Below are positions 45,201 through 54,866 of a stretch of DNA of 64,000 nt, piece by piece. Within the stretch, counting starts at the first letter, position 1, and every line of letters starts with the position of its first letter. The position numbers were made by a program, and so were the translations under genes. The DNA lies in assembly GCF_016920785.2 (NCBI RefSeq), contig NW_024609881.1:43990710-44054709 (forward strand), given 5' to 3'. Source of the DNA: Ixodes scapularis. Its lineage: Eukaryota; Arthropoda; Arachnida; Ixodida; Ixodidae. The notes beneath the pieces are model-generated. The model had not been told where the DNA came from and did not search any database. It was given only the letters and a program-made list of their open reading frames with translations.

Positions 45201-45368
45201 TACTCTGTTTCACCTTATGCTGTACCGCAGGAAAGGCTGTAAGCGCGAGCTCCTTACTCTGGGGTAGATCTCGGCGGCACAAGCTCTCGTGCAGTAAGGG
45301 CAGCTGTCAACGCTATGAGCTCGCGCTTCCAGCCTTCGCTGGGGTACAACATCAGGTGAAACAGAGTA
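45201..45368. mobile_element. 168-bp MITE with TA target duplication, inside the piggyBac gene
   Basis: The ends are TACTCTGTTTCACC and GGTGAAACAGAGTA, flanked by TA at 45199-45200 and 45369-45370. Taking out the MITE plus one TA joins GTC ACC CTA GTG CCA on the - strand, which restores the transposase frame (TLVPNF). The arms also share GTACMGCA and GCGCGAGCTC. Confidence 0.92.
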
Positions 45369-46303
45369 TAGGGTGACAGCTTTCCTGTCAAACCAGCGAA
45401 CTACCACAATTCCTTTGTCATTGTCAACTCTGTAATCATGTGAGCCTTGGCCAACTTTTCTCAGAGTCTTCTCATCCTGGAGTTTGCAGTCTCTCAGCCG
45501 ATTTTGCCTCAAAGTTCCAACGTACTGTATTCCTCTCGTTAGCCCTTCAACAAGGTTCAAAGAGCTAAAAAGATTGTCAGCTGCAACCTTGAAGTCTTCA
45601 TTTGAACGTATTTCAGAGCAGATGCTCAGGACAGTATCACCCCAAGTCCAAAAATGTAGTTTTCTTTGGAGTGGCCTTGGTATACCTCGAACTGGTAAAG
45701 GACACCGGTTGTGCCTGCCCCTGCCCGTCCCCAAAGCGTGAAACCCCATGGCGTCGGTTTGTTTGGGATGTACTGTTTTAGCGAGCTCCTTCCTGTAAAT
45801 AACACCATTATCTCATCCACCGCATTGAACTCTTCTTGTTCAATGCTCTAGAGGTTGTGCTGGAATAAAATCCAAGGACGAATCTTCTACAACTTGTCCT
45901 CCTTCGCTTCTTTGGCGGTTTCCATGTTGTTTACAACATGCATGCATTGAATCAGCTTCAAGAAACGATTTCTCGACCTCTTGTCAGCGATAGGAGAATA
46001 CCTTGTCCCATTCTCGCAGTAGCACATGACGTTCGGCATTTTGTAAGCCCCATTTTCAGGTATATTCTAATATACTGCACCAGCTCTTGCGGAGTTGTGT
46101 CACGGAGCTGCCGTATTTCTGCGCACTGTACACATTGGTTTGCTCCACTAGCATAGTGAGCATATCAGTACTTAGAAACTGGCGGAAAAGGAACAATGGT
46201 GAATCTATGGCATCCGGCTGAAAGGATACTTTGGAAAATTCAGCATGACTGTTTTGGAGCAATTCCTTTCGCCATTTGTTGTATGGACGAGAAGACGAAG
46301 CTA

Positions 46304-46501
46304 CAGGGGTGCTATGTTGCGCTTTCTGCACTCCCAGGACACTTGGAAGAAGGAAGTGACGTCAACGACTAGAGCAAACGAAGATTGGATGTTGACAGAA
46401 CAAAACAAAATCAACATCCAATCTGCATTTGCTGCGTTGTTGACGTCACTTCCTTCTCCCTAGTCTCCCGGGAGTCCAAAAAGCGCAACATAGCCCCCCT
46501 G
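46304..46501. mobile_element. Palindromic MITE, GTGCTATGTTGCGCTTT family, copy 2, in the piggyBac N-terminal region
   Basis: The ends are CAGGGGTGCTATGTTGCGC and GCGCAACATAGCCCCCCTG. The arms share GGAAGTGACGTCAAC and GATTGGATGTTGA with the copy at 36819-37103. It separates the acidic N-terminus of the transposase from the rest. Confidence 0.85.
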
Positions 46502-46641
46502 ATGATCCGAAGGAATTTTCTACGGTTTCTTCATCATCACTTGTCTCAAAGGGCTCAGCCGCGGCGGGGGGACCAATTTTCATCACTTTCCGACAGATCG
46601 CTAAAATCGCTGACATCTTCGCCGGCGACGATGTTCAATAT

Positions 46642-48039
46642 GTTCCTAACTTAGGAACCTAAAATTAGAAAGAAAAAATCAATAAAAAAACGGTTAAAAT
46701 GTGTACCATTCAAAGCTTTACCAAGAAAAATTGTGCCATCAATTACGACCCACTGTATCGAAAAGGATACGCAGAAATTTCAAGCAATGTTACTAAGCGG
46801 ACGGGACTCAAAAACAATAGCGAACGGAATAATGTGGTTGCGCAACACATTCTGAGCGAAAAAAAAAAAAATTCCCGAATATAGGACGGCTTACTGTTTT
46901 TCGAGTAAAATGATGCCGACGGGGCCGCGGTATGCCTTCGAACGAGCTGCTGCGTGCGGCCATTTTGCTCTAGCTGCCAGCAGCAGCCTGGCGGGGCCTT
47001 GCTGAATCGGAAAACTCTGTCAGCGTATCAAAACCTATACTGCAGGCTTTGGTCTTAGCCATAGAGTTATTGCAATAATAACTCTATGGTCTCAGCTTCA
47101 CGCAATTTATTGTCACCTTTTGAGTTATCAAACTCCACGTAGCAAATATGATACGCTGGGCTTTGTGGGGTATTTAACAAAACAAGACTAAGAATTATGT
47201 TACCTTTAGCCGATTACTGACTAGGAATGCAGATATTATTGTAACCTTTGCTGCTATTACACGCGCGGAACGAGCATGGGGCAACATGGCAGTAGTAAGC
47301 TTATCATTGCGTGAATCTGAAACCGAAACTGATCTGGAGCATGCCATGTGGTGTTACTTTTGCCGATTACTTTCATATCATGTTGCCTTTCAAAGCGTTA
47401 GATTAAGAGAGGTGTCTAGCCGCCCAATCTAAATACTCAAAACAACTGTATACTAGTAATACTTGCAGATACTTTTGGTATTCATCAACTAAACAGCGGC
47501 AGTCACTTGCCTAATCCTTGTCAGAACCGGGTGAGGCATATATACGAATCGGGTCGGTAGGGTGGTCAGAGTAGAGAGTCCCGGTGGTGTTGTGTTGCAG
47601 TTGCTTGTGCCTCGTTGTACTGTTGATATGTATGTGCCCCTAAGAGTGTTCGGTATCGTGGTTGGTGTGTGTTGGCGCATGAGTTGTCATAGGTGCAGTA
47701 CGTACGTAGTTCAAGAGCTCAGGAGAGTTAGTGAATGAGCATTTTTTTTAGTGCATCTAGCGGTTACTATTACACCTCCTAGGTGGTGCAAGCTGCCGCC
47801 TGATTCAATAAACTAAGTGCTGTGAAGTCCTGTAGCTATTGATTACAAACAGCTGGCTACGGTCCAGCCGTCCAGGCTCTGCGGTCCACTGGGCTCCCTA
47901 GTGCCTCTCAGATTGAAAACAATCGTAATAATTGTTTCACTCGGCCACCTAAATTATTGTTCTGTGTCGAAGAGCTGCGAAGTGCAGGCAGCAATGGATA
48001 ACCACGTCGATTGAGGTAGGCCCAAACAAGAAAGAGATT
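46642..48039. other. Intergenic, with one 31-bp hairpin
   Basis: No gene supported. CCATAGAGTTATT and AATAACTCTATGG form a perfect 13-bp stem around GCAAT at 47059-47089, flanked by GGTCTTAG and GGTCTCAG. A second occurrence of CAAATATGATACGCTGGGCTTT lies at about 47143, matching the piggyBac 3' region near 44557. Confidence 0.5.
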
Positions 48040-48130
48040 GGGGAAAAAAAAAGAAAGAAAGCGGGGCGTTGGTGCGAGTTGAACGCCTCCCGTCGTGTCG
48101 ACGAAGGTGCCCAGCGATTCATAGCCGCAA
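48040..48130 (-). mobile_element. Possible tRNA-derived SINE head
   Basis: On the - strand GGCGTTCAACTCGC resembles a pol III B box and is followed by a pyrimidine-rich tail, the same order as the clearer SINE at 52620-52889. The A box is weak. Confidence 0.4.
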
Positions 48131-48434
48131 ACGACAAGCATACGTTGTCTTCAATAAAGTCAGCATACCCATTCCTCGCGTTACGATTTCTTTTTTGAGC
48201 GTTCTCCGCCGGCGGTAAAAATACAGTCAATCTAGCGAGATGCCGTCGGGTGCAATCGCGACGATTCCGGCAAACACGCTGCCGTCCTCCCCGCTAATAG
48301 GTACGGTACCGGTGTCTAAGGACGGATGTTTAGAGTGTCTGGTGGCGCATGGAAGACGTCGAATAGGCGTACGCGCCCTATTATCTAACTCGGCCGAAAA
48401 GCCGTGCTGTTCGCTAGGCCTTACCGGGGAATCC

Positions 48435-48607
48435 GAGCCTCGCTAACCGTCCGCCATGTTGCTTTTGGGGGTAGTCAAATTTCACTACCTGCTTTTTGAC
48501 TACATGTGGAGTCGTCATTTTTACCCTAGGGGTCGTTATATTTGGCACAACTTTTTACCACCCCAAAGGTGGTAAAAACCTATGACTACTTTTGTTTTTA
48601 GAGTGTA
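48435..48607 (+). mobile_element. MITE end with TTTTTAGAGTGT terminus
   Basis: GTAGTCAAA, GACTAC and GGTAGTAAA-like motifs precede TTGTTTTTAGAGTGT, the inverted form of the end at 32188. The partner end of this copy is not found. Confidence 0.5.
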
Positions 48608-48989
48608 CAAGCTGTACAACAAGCAGCCTCCGTGGATGAGGGGCGCTGTTTTCGCTCGCATCGACTGTCATCTGAACCTCTCAGCGTTTCGCGCTCGCAA
48701 TTACCGACCAAAAGAGCGGTCCGTTAAGAAAGCTTGTCATCGCCACCAAAAAAAAAGGGGCGGGAAAGGGGCAAAGTGGTCTACTACAAAGCTAGTCATC
48801 TTGCCTCTTTTGGTTGAATCACCAGGCTCGCACGACATACGAGACGAATAACGGCGGAAAAGTTTTTAGAAGGATCAGATGCAAATGCATTGTTCAGGGA
48901 AACCAATTGGCTTCGCGTCTGCTGCAAAACGCTATCCTTGGGACTTGCAGACGTCTATCAAGCGAACCTGGTGGAATTTTAAAAAATTG

Positions 48990-49210
48990 CCCAATACAAT
49001 GATGGCAAACGATCCATTTTGTTTGTGATTGATAAGTTTTCACAATTTCTCACTGCCGTCCCCATAGCTCGAAATACAGGAGAGGAAGCTGTGAGGTCGT
49101 TGAAAATTGTCTTTCCCAGAACGAATAAAAGCAAGGTTTAATATACGGATCACGGTCGTGAATTGTACGGGGAATTAGTTGCGTCGTTTCTGGAGAAGCA
49201 ATCGGCGCCT
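48990..49210 (+). pseudogene. DDE integrase (rve-type) fragment
   Basis: FVIDKFSQFLTAVPIARNTGEEAVRSL carries the first Asp (VID-FS), and TDHGRELYGELVASFLEKQ the second (usual form TDxGxEF), with a stop between (near 49140). The third acid and all flanking domains are missing. Whether it comes from a gypsy or a Polinton-type element cannot be told from this fragment. Confidence 0.65.
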
Positions 49211-50296
49211 TTCAAGGCGAGTACAGCTAGAACTGCTCTGACCTTCTGTTGTGCCAACTACGCAGGCGTCAGCTGTATAGGTACTCACAAATATAAAATT
49301 TTCTGCACAGGCCAGTCTCCCATGTCCCGCTCCCTTCGTTGAATGAAAGAAAATGACCCGATAGCCCGTTCTCCGTGCGTGTGTTCAGTACAGTAAGGGA
49401 AGGAAAGCGCGTTCCAAAGATGCGCGCTCGGCCCGCCCATACGACGTGGAGAACTCGAACTGTAGTAGCATCGTAAAGCCAAAAGCGCGTGCTTTAACAG
49501 CAAACACCGATAGACTCCTGCTATAATGGATCTTTTCCACATACCGAAGGCACCACGCGGTGGCTGCACGAACTAAAACTCGAGGAAGTGACCTACCTGC
49601 GCTACCAATCGATAGTGGGAGCTACGCTACCAGTTTCTTCGTTCTCTGAGCTGCGGCGCGTGCCCAGCGCGACTTTAAAAAGAAGCATCCGTGGCGTCCA
49701 CCCAAACGTCGTGTTTTTCTTTCCGTCCACTTTCTTTCTTTGTGTAATACAATTATATATGTGTTGCAATTACTTGTTCTAAGCGCTGATCCACAGCCTC
49801 CTTCCGAATTTCCTCGATTTCTCGTGCCGACTTCCGCCGCTTGGCATTAAGCGCTCGTGCGTGCGCAGAACGCTTCTCGGAAAAGGTCCATCGTTGGGAT
49901 GGTCGAGTGCGAATGCGAAGCATCCTAGCTTGCGCTCACAGTACAGACGCTTTCGCGAGTACGAAATTGTTCGTGCTACATATAGAACGTGCAGCACATG
50001 CAAAAACAGCATTCCACATAGGCGTGCAGCGCATACAGATCGCAGAGCGTCCGCTCGCGTTGTTAAACCCCACGGAGGCTACGTTAATCCCGCAAGTCGG
50101 AAATTGTTTTATAACAGCTCGAATCATTAGTCGCGATCAAGCACTCGGCAGAACGCAAACTAGCTAGCGGCACCGCGCCGTGCTGCCCCAGTGCCGTAAC
50201 ACGACAAAAACACTGCCGGCATCGGTGTGTGCGATGGCATGTTGTGACGAGGAAAATATATATGTACGCCGTGAATAACTTCGGCGCTTCCCACTG
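49211..50296. other. Intergenic, no recognised feature
   Basis: No supported gene or repeat. Confidence 0.4.
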
Positions 50297-50607
50297 CACT
50301 CTAAAAAAGCCCGCGCGTCTACTTTCCCGCAAAACACTCGAAGCGCCAACCAGCGCAACTTACGGAGGCAGCTCACCGAATGACGATGCTGAAACATATG
50401 TTTAGACCAAAAAACGCAGTCTGAGTTGTGACATTAAGCAATGCAAGCGTGCCGTTCTCCATTGCTTAATTCACAACTCAGACCGCGTTTTCTTGTCTAA
50501 ACATATGTTTCGACGTCGTCATTCGTTGAGCTGCCTCTGTAAGTTGCGCTGATTGGCTCTCCGAGTGTTGTGCGGGAAAGTAGACGCACGGGCGTTTTTT
50601 AGAGTTT
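50297..50607. mobile_element. Palindromic MITE, CACTCTAAAAAAG family, copy 1
   Basis: It starts CACTCTAAAAAAGCCCGCGC and ends GGGCGTTTTTTAGAGT. The arms match for almost 150 bp (GCAACTTACGGAGGCAGCTC, TGAAACATATGTTTAGACC, GAGTTGTGACATTAAGCAATG and their complements), so the transcript would be one long hairpin. Confidence 0.88.
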
Positions 50608-50622
50608 GGCGTACGCGCGCTA

Positions 50623-50933
50623 CACTATAAAAAAGTCCGTGCGTCTACTTTCACGCACAACACTCGAAGAACCAATTAGCGCAACTTACGGAGGCAGCTC
50701 AGCGAATGACGATGCCGAAACATCTGCTTCGACCAAAAAACACAGACTGAGTTGTGACATTAAGCAATGCAAGCGTGACGTTTTGCATTGCTTAATGTCA
50801 CAACTCATACTGCGTTTTTTGGTCTAAACATATGTTTCAGCATCGTCATTCGCTGAGCTGCCTCCGTAAGTTGCGCTGATTGGCTCTCCGAGTGTTGTGC
50901 ATGAAAGTAGAGGCACAGACTTTTTTTAGAGTG
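50623..50933. mobile_element. Palindromic MITE, CACTCTAAAAAAG family, copy 2, TA flanked
   Basis: It is about 85-90% similar to copy 1, 15 bp further on and in the same form: CACTATAAAAAAGTCC ... GACTTTTTTTAGAGTG, flanked by TA on both sides. The central TTAAGCAATGCAA...TTGCATTGCTTAA stem is nearly perfect. Confidence 0.9.
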
Positions 50934-51546
50934 TAAGCCTAAGCCAGCAAGTAGATATGTGTTCTACCTAGGTCGCCGGTTATCTTATTGGGAGCCACGG
51001 GCGTGTCATCTACTGTAAAACCAAATATCATATAGCTTCGCCAATACTGGAAACTCCTCCGAAAACCCATTGGCGCCTCTAGCGGACTGGAAGTCTACGC
51101 AAACAGACTACGCAATGGAAAAGTATAGGCTCCGCGACGTCCTCGAGCTTTGCATGCCTCGTTTCGTCACCCTAACAGCAGAAACAATTTTTTACGGTCA
51201 GTCCGCTTGCAAAGCGGAATCCACTGATCGCAGCTGCAACGACAATCAAATTACAAGGCGCAGAGAAACAAAGATAGAGGAGTTTATTTAGCAGTCTCGA
51301 ACGCCACTCAGGGGATCACACGCGTTTGAAGCGCATCTGGGAAGTGGAAAAAAAACGTTTAGCTACTCAAACTACGTCGTAAGAGGTTACTCTTGACCCG
51401 TTACAAACTGCGTTATTGCAATTTCTTACCTAAATATGTGATCATTAAAACGTGCGCGAACTCCGGTAGCGTCGGCGGGGAAGGCGTGCGGGCCAGAGCG
51501 GCCAACGGAGTGTCCTTTGCTCTCGGGCGTGGGGCGCTTGCGGGAA
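50934..51546. other. Intergenic, no recognised feature
   Basis: No supported gene or repeat. Confidence 0.4.

Positions 51547-51580
<34 letters not shown>
51547..51580 (+). repeat. Poly-G run of about 34 bases
   Basis: An uninterrupted G run is followed 75 bp later by a CT-rich microsatellite (51655-51692). Length is unreliable in most sequencing. Confidence 0.95.
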
Positions 51581-51870
51581 CGGCTTGCACAAGCTGGGAA
51601 CAGCCGGGGCGTATACCACGTGACTCTAAGGACCAATCGCGCTTCTCTCGTTACTCCCTTTTCTCCTCTCTCTCGCTCTCTCTCTCTCTTTTGTCTCGCG
51701 GCTTTGTGTTTTTGACGAAAGCCCTATACGTTACCCGGAACTACAGATTGCAGACGGCATTTCAAGAATTTATTATGCTAGTAAGGTAATCCCCTGGTTA
51801 AGTAATAGCATAAAGCACTGTAGAAGCTGCGACTAGATGATTTGAGATAGTGGACCCCTGGTAACAGAGG

Positions 51871-51950
51871 GTATATAAAGAACGCACAGTTACGATGACG
51901 ACAACTGCTACGCCATGGAGGACCAAGGCACTGCCGGAAACCCTGTAAGT
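51871..51950 (+). promoter_or_regulatory. Possible TATA promoter and ten-codon first exon
   Basis: TATATAAAG at 51872-51880 is followed 35 bp later by an ATG in good context (GCCATGG, 51915). It reads MEDQGTAGNP and stops exactly at a strong donor CCT|GTAAGT (51945). No downstream exon is recognised within the window, so it is speculative. It could equally be the promoter of a transposon. Confidence 0.35.
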
Positions 51951-52619
51951 GGGCCTAATAATTAGGCCTATTTATTTTTTTTTCACCCAAAGTATGCATG
52001 GTATACATTTTTGTAATCAGCGCGACGCGGGCAAATAGGCTGCATACTTTTTTGGCAATTGGCCCGGGGCAAAATTTTTTTGGCAGTTTTTAGATCGTGT
52101 TTTGTATCGTTGGAAGGGGCTCGTCCAGACGAGTCCAAAGGTTTCAATCCCGTTAACCTAGGACCCATAGGGGTTGATAAATTTGGGTTTTAAATGTTTT
52201 GAGTCGGGATGAAATTGGTGCCATCAGGCCCGAAAATTTTGCAACTTGCTACTTTGTACACATATCTACATTTAAACTTAGAGCGATGCTATATGCACTA
52301 CGTAGTGCACTTTGGACGGAAATTGCTATACGCACTACGCGGAGAGCTCATGCCGCTCGGGCCACCCTTTTTCGAACTGCGCGTGTATCACTGGGGAGCT
52401 CGTTAACACAGCCCCCCGCCTGTATTCACGCCGCTGCTAAATAGAAAAGTTAACCAGCACACGCCGCTTCGCGGTGTCCAGCCGGCAACCCAAGCCCCGC
52501 TGTCCCCGATCTGCGTAGTTTCGTCGACAACATTCGGTGTTTTTTTTTTTGTTTTTGTTTTTTTGTTTTAGTGTTTATCGCAAAAAGAAATATAAATATC
52601 GCCAAATGCCTTGACAAAA

Positions 52620-52889
52620 CAACGTTCAAGAAAAAAAGAAAAAAAAAGAAAAGGGCCCACCGCGCCTCGAACCCGCGTCCACTTGTGTACGAAGCGGACA
52701 CCTTAACCCTTTCGTCGTTTACCCTGAGACTGGGTTTTTCTTTTTGAAGAGCAGAAGTAACAGAAAAAACAGACAGGTCTTCAACAAAAAAAACCAGTCT
52801 CAGGGTAAACGACGAAATGGTTGACTTCCACCAGCTAGCCTGTACTTTCACTCTTTTCACCTTAACCCCTACGCTATGCTACCGCTTAG
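52620..52889 (-). mobile_element. tRNA-derived SINE split by a small foldback element
   Basis: On the - strand the A box is TAGCATAGCGTAGGGGTT, then after the insertion CCGCTTCGTACACAAGTGG and B box GCGGGTTCGAGGC, followed by GGGCCC and a T/C-rich tail (52620-52653). The head is interrupted at 52710-52857. Confidence 0.7.
52710..52857. mobile_element. 148-bp insertion with 11-bp target duplication and foldback core
   Basis: CACCTTAACCC occurs at 52699-52709 and again at 52858-52868. The inserted DNA contains TCGTCGTTTACCCTGAGACT and its inverse (52711-52730, 52798-52817). The remainder (TGGTTGACTTCCACCAGC...) is unique. Confidence 0.75.
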
Positions 52890-53533
52890 AAAATTTGTTG
52901 TGACCATTCGTTTTATACGAGACAAACGTAGTGCGTATAGCAATTTCCGGCCGAGCTGCACTCCGGAGTGCATATAGCATTACTCTTAAACTTACTGTTT
53001 TAGAGGGGATATTTCGTGCAAACAATGCCTAACTACTAGGTAAGGACAAAATCCAATATAAAAAATAAATGCTAAGCAATGACAGTAGGACAAAACTAAT
53101 CTAGTTAATTTGAGAAAATCAAAAATCGCAACTGCACAATCAGAAGAAATAACGAATGAAATTAAGCCCGAGTTTATTTTCAAACAACCCCCTCATGTAG
53201 TAGAAAATAAAATTGTAGGTGTACCTTTAAGACATAAGATCATACCATCTCAAGCTAATCCCAAATGTGATAATTTGCACAGATAATAGTTACTCTCTTT
53301 TTCCTTTATTACAACAATCAGAAATAGCAACTATTGAATGTACATGTAGACATATCAAAATAGTACTAATAAATATTTATATATTTCCAATATGTGACTT
53401 TGAACAAACTTCAGACAAACTAGACAACTTTCTTCGTTCTCTAACAAATAAGAAGATAATATTCGGGGGATTTTAATGCCAAACACGAACTATGGGGAGG
53501 TTAAGGCCACAGACAATAAAGGAGAACTCTTAA

Positions 53534-54171
53534 AGGGATACTTCAACGAAATTTGAAATATTCCCGTCGTGTTCAAAAATAGGTTGAATATGATCCACAA
53601 TACCCGTAAATGACAATCGCACGTTTGTATTTTGATCCTGGTGGCTGTATTTTTCGTTATAAACGGCCCACTCTGGCAAGCGCTCGGAGAAGGCCCAGCT
53701 TAGAGCACGTGACATCCAACGCAATCGTGACGTAGGTCGTCTCAAGACGAGCAAAGCTACGGCGAGGCTGACGTCGAGAGGATGGCCTTGTCATTCCAGC
53801 CACCGAAGCGGCTGCTTTTGTACGAATTTTGAGTGACGGGTTAATCTTCTATAATCTTCTAGGGGGACAATAGCGACTTCTGCGACACACAAAAGGAATT
53901 CTCGGGAAGAAGGGAGTTCCTCCTTCCCCCCTTCTCTCGTCGTGGCCGGAGACGAGACAACCTCCGTCACTAGCTGTCAAGGTTCCAAGACGAGCATTAC
54001 AAACGAAGCGTTAGCGACAGCCACCAGGTGCTCTTTGCTAATCGTTTAATTCGTTTTAAAATTCCTTTTCGAGACTTTTTTAACAAGATATTGGTATGTT
54101 CCATGTGATACTGCTCTTTTGAACACATATAGACCAAAAAATGAGCGCCGAAATTTCGTTGTAGTATCCCT
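53534..54171. mobile_element. piggyBac-type MITE with TTAA target duplication
   Basis: 638 bp with ends AGGGATACTTCAACGAAATT and AATTTCGTTGTAGTATCCCT, flanked by TTAA at 53530-53533 and 54172-54175. It splits the endonuclease domain of the host element. No transposase. Confidence 0.88.
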
Positions 54172-54532
54172 TTAAGTAAATTTGTAACAAGACATCACCT
54201 TTTTACTCTTAATAGTAAACATTTTCCAGCAACCTTTTAAACAAATAACGGTAAAAGTTGGATAGATTCAATGATTGTTTCAAGCGATATTCTAAATAAA
54301 ATATCTTACTGGGAAATATCAGATAAAGAGTATTTAAGCGATCATCAATATATTTCATTTGGCCTAATGTAATTAAAAACTCAACCACGGAGACAATTAA
54401 CAATAACTGGTTTAACAAGACAAAATGAACTTATCAAAATTACCTCTGGTTAAAATCTAAATATTTTGTGATTTAACAGGGGATATAATAGAGAATAAAT
54501 TGTATCAATTTTATTACTAATTTCACAAATGG

Positions 54533-54866
54533 ATTAAAAATGAAAGACGTTTACAACTCTCCATAATGCCGAATTAGAGGGCAGCTCTAGGGAGGTGAAG
54601 GGGAGGGCCCGGAGGGGAGGGTATGCCCGTGTGACGTCATGAGGGTGACGTCACACGTGACGCTCTCCTCGTGACCTCTGTGACGTCATCCTCGTGACCC
54701 TTGTGACGTCACTCGTGAACCTCGTGGCCCTCGTGACGTCACTTGTGACCCTCGTGACGTACACGTGACGTCATTGTGGGAAACGTCCCATAATGCATCG
54801 CCAGGTTGCGCCGACGGCGACGCCGCTCAACACGGAAAAGGGCGCCTAAGAGCTGCGCTGTAAAAG
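54533..54866 (-). repeat. Palindrome-core repeat family, copy 4, carrying six TGACGTCA sites
   Basis: In reverse orientation, the head TTACAGCGCAGCTCTTAGGC (54843-54862), GCGGCGTCGCCGTCGGCGC and GCATTATGGGACG, then instead of TAAATTTA palindromes a core with six exact TGACGTCA octamers (54632-54773) among GTGACCCTCGTGAC repeats, a purine tract (54586-54620), the inverted motif AGAGCTGCCCTCTA and the shared tail GTAAACGTCTTTCATTTTTA (54536-54555 in reverse). Confidence 0.85.

Larger units (their letters stand above)
44530..46640 (-). pseudogene. piggyBac-type transposase (DDE_Tnp_1_7), broken by frameshifts and two MITEs
   Basis: Reading leftwards on the - strand: an acidic N-terminus (EDVSDFSDLSESDENWSP, about 46620-46565); PYNKWRKELL ... 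LVEQTNVYSAQK (46290-46130); DEIMVLFTGRSSLKQYIPNKP and WGFTLWGRAG (45820-45700); DNLFSSLNLVEGL with a catalytic Asp, then GTLRQNRL (45590-45490); VVRWFDRKAVTL (45410-45375); after a MITE VPNFVSVE; then RPAIVGMYNSF and GGIDQHNY with the last Asp; and a C-terminal cysteine-rich domain CRNC...CAKC...CFFEYH (about 44690-44590). The first catalytic Asp of the T. ni enzyme is not evident. It is inactive. Confidence 0.85.
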
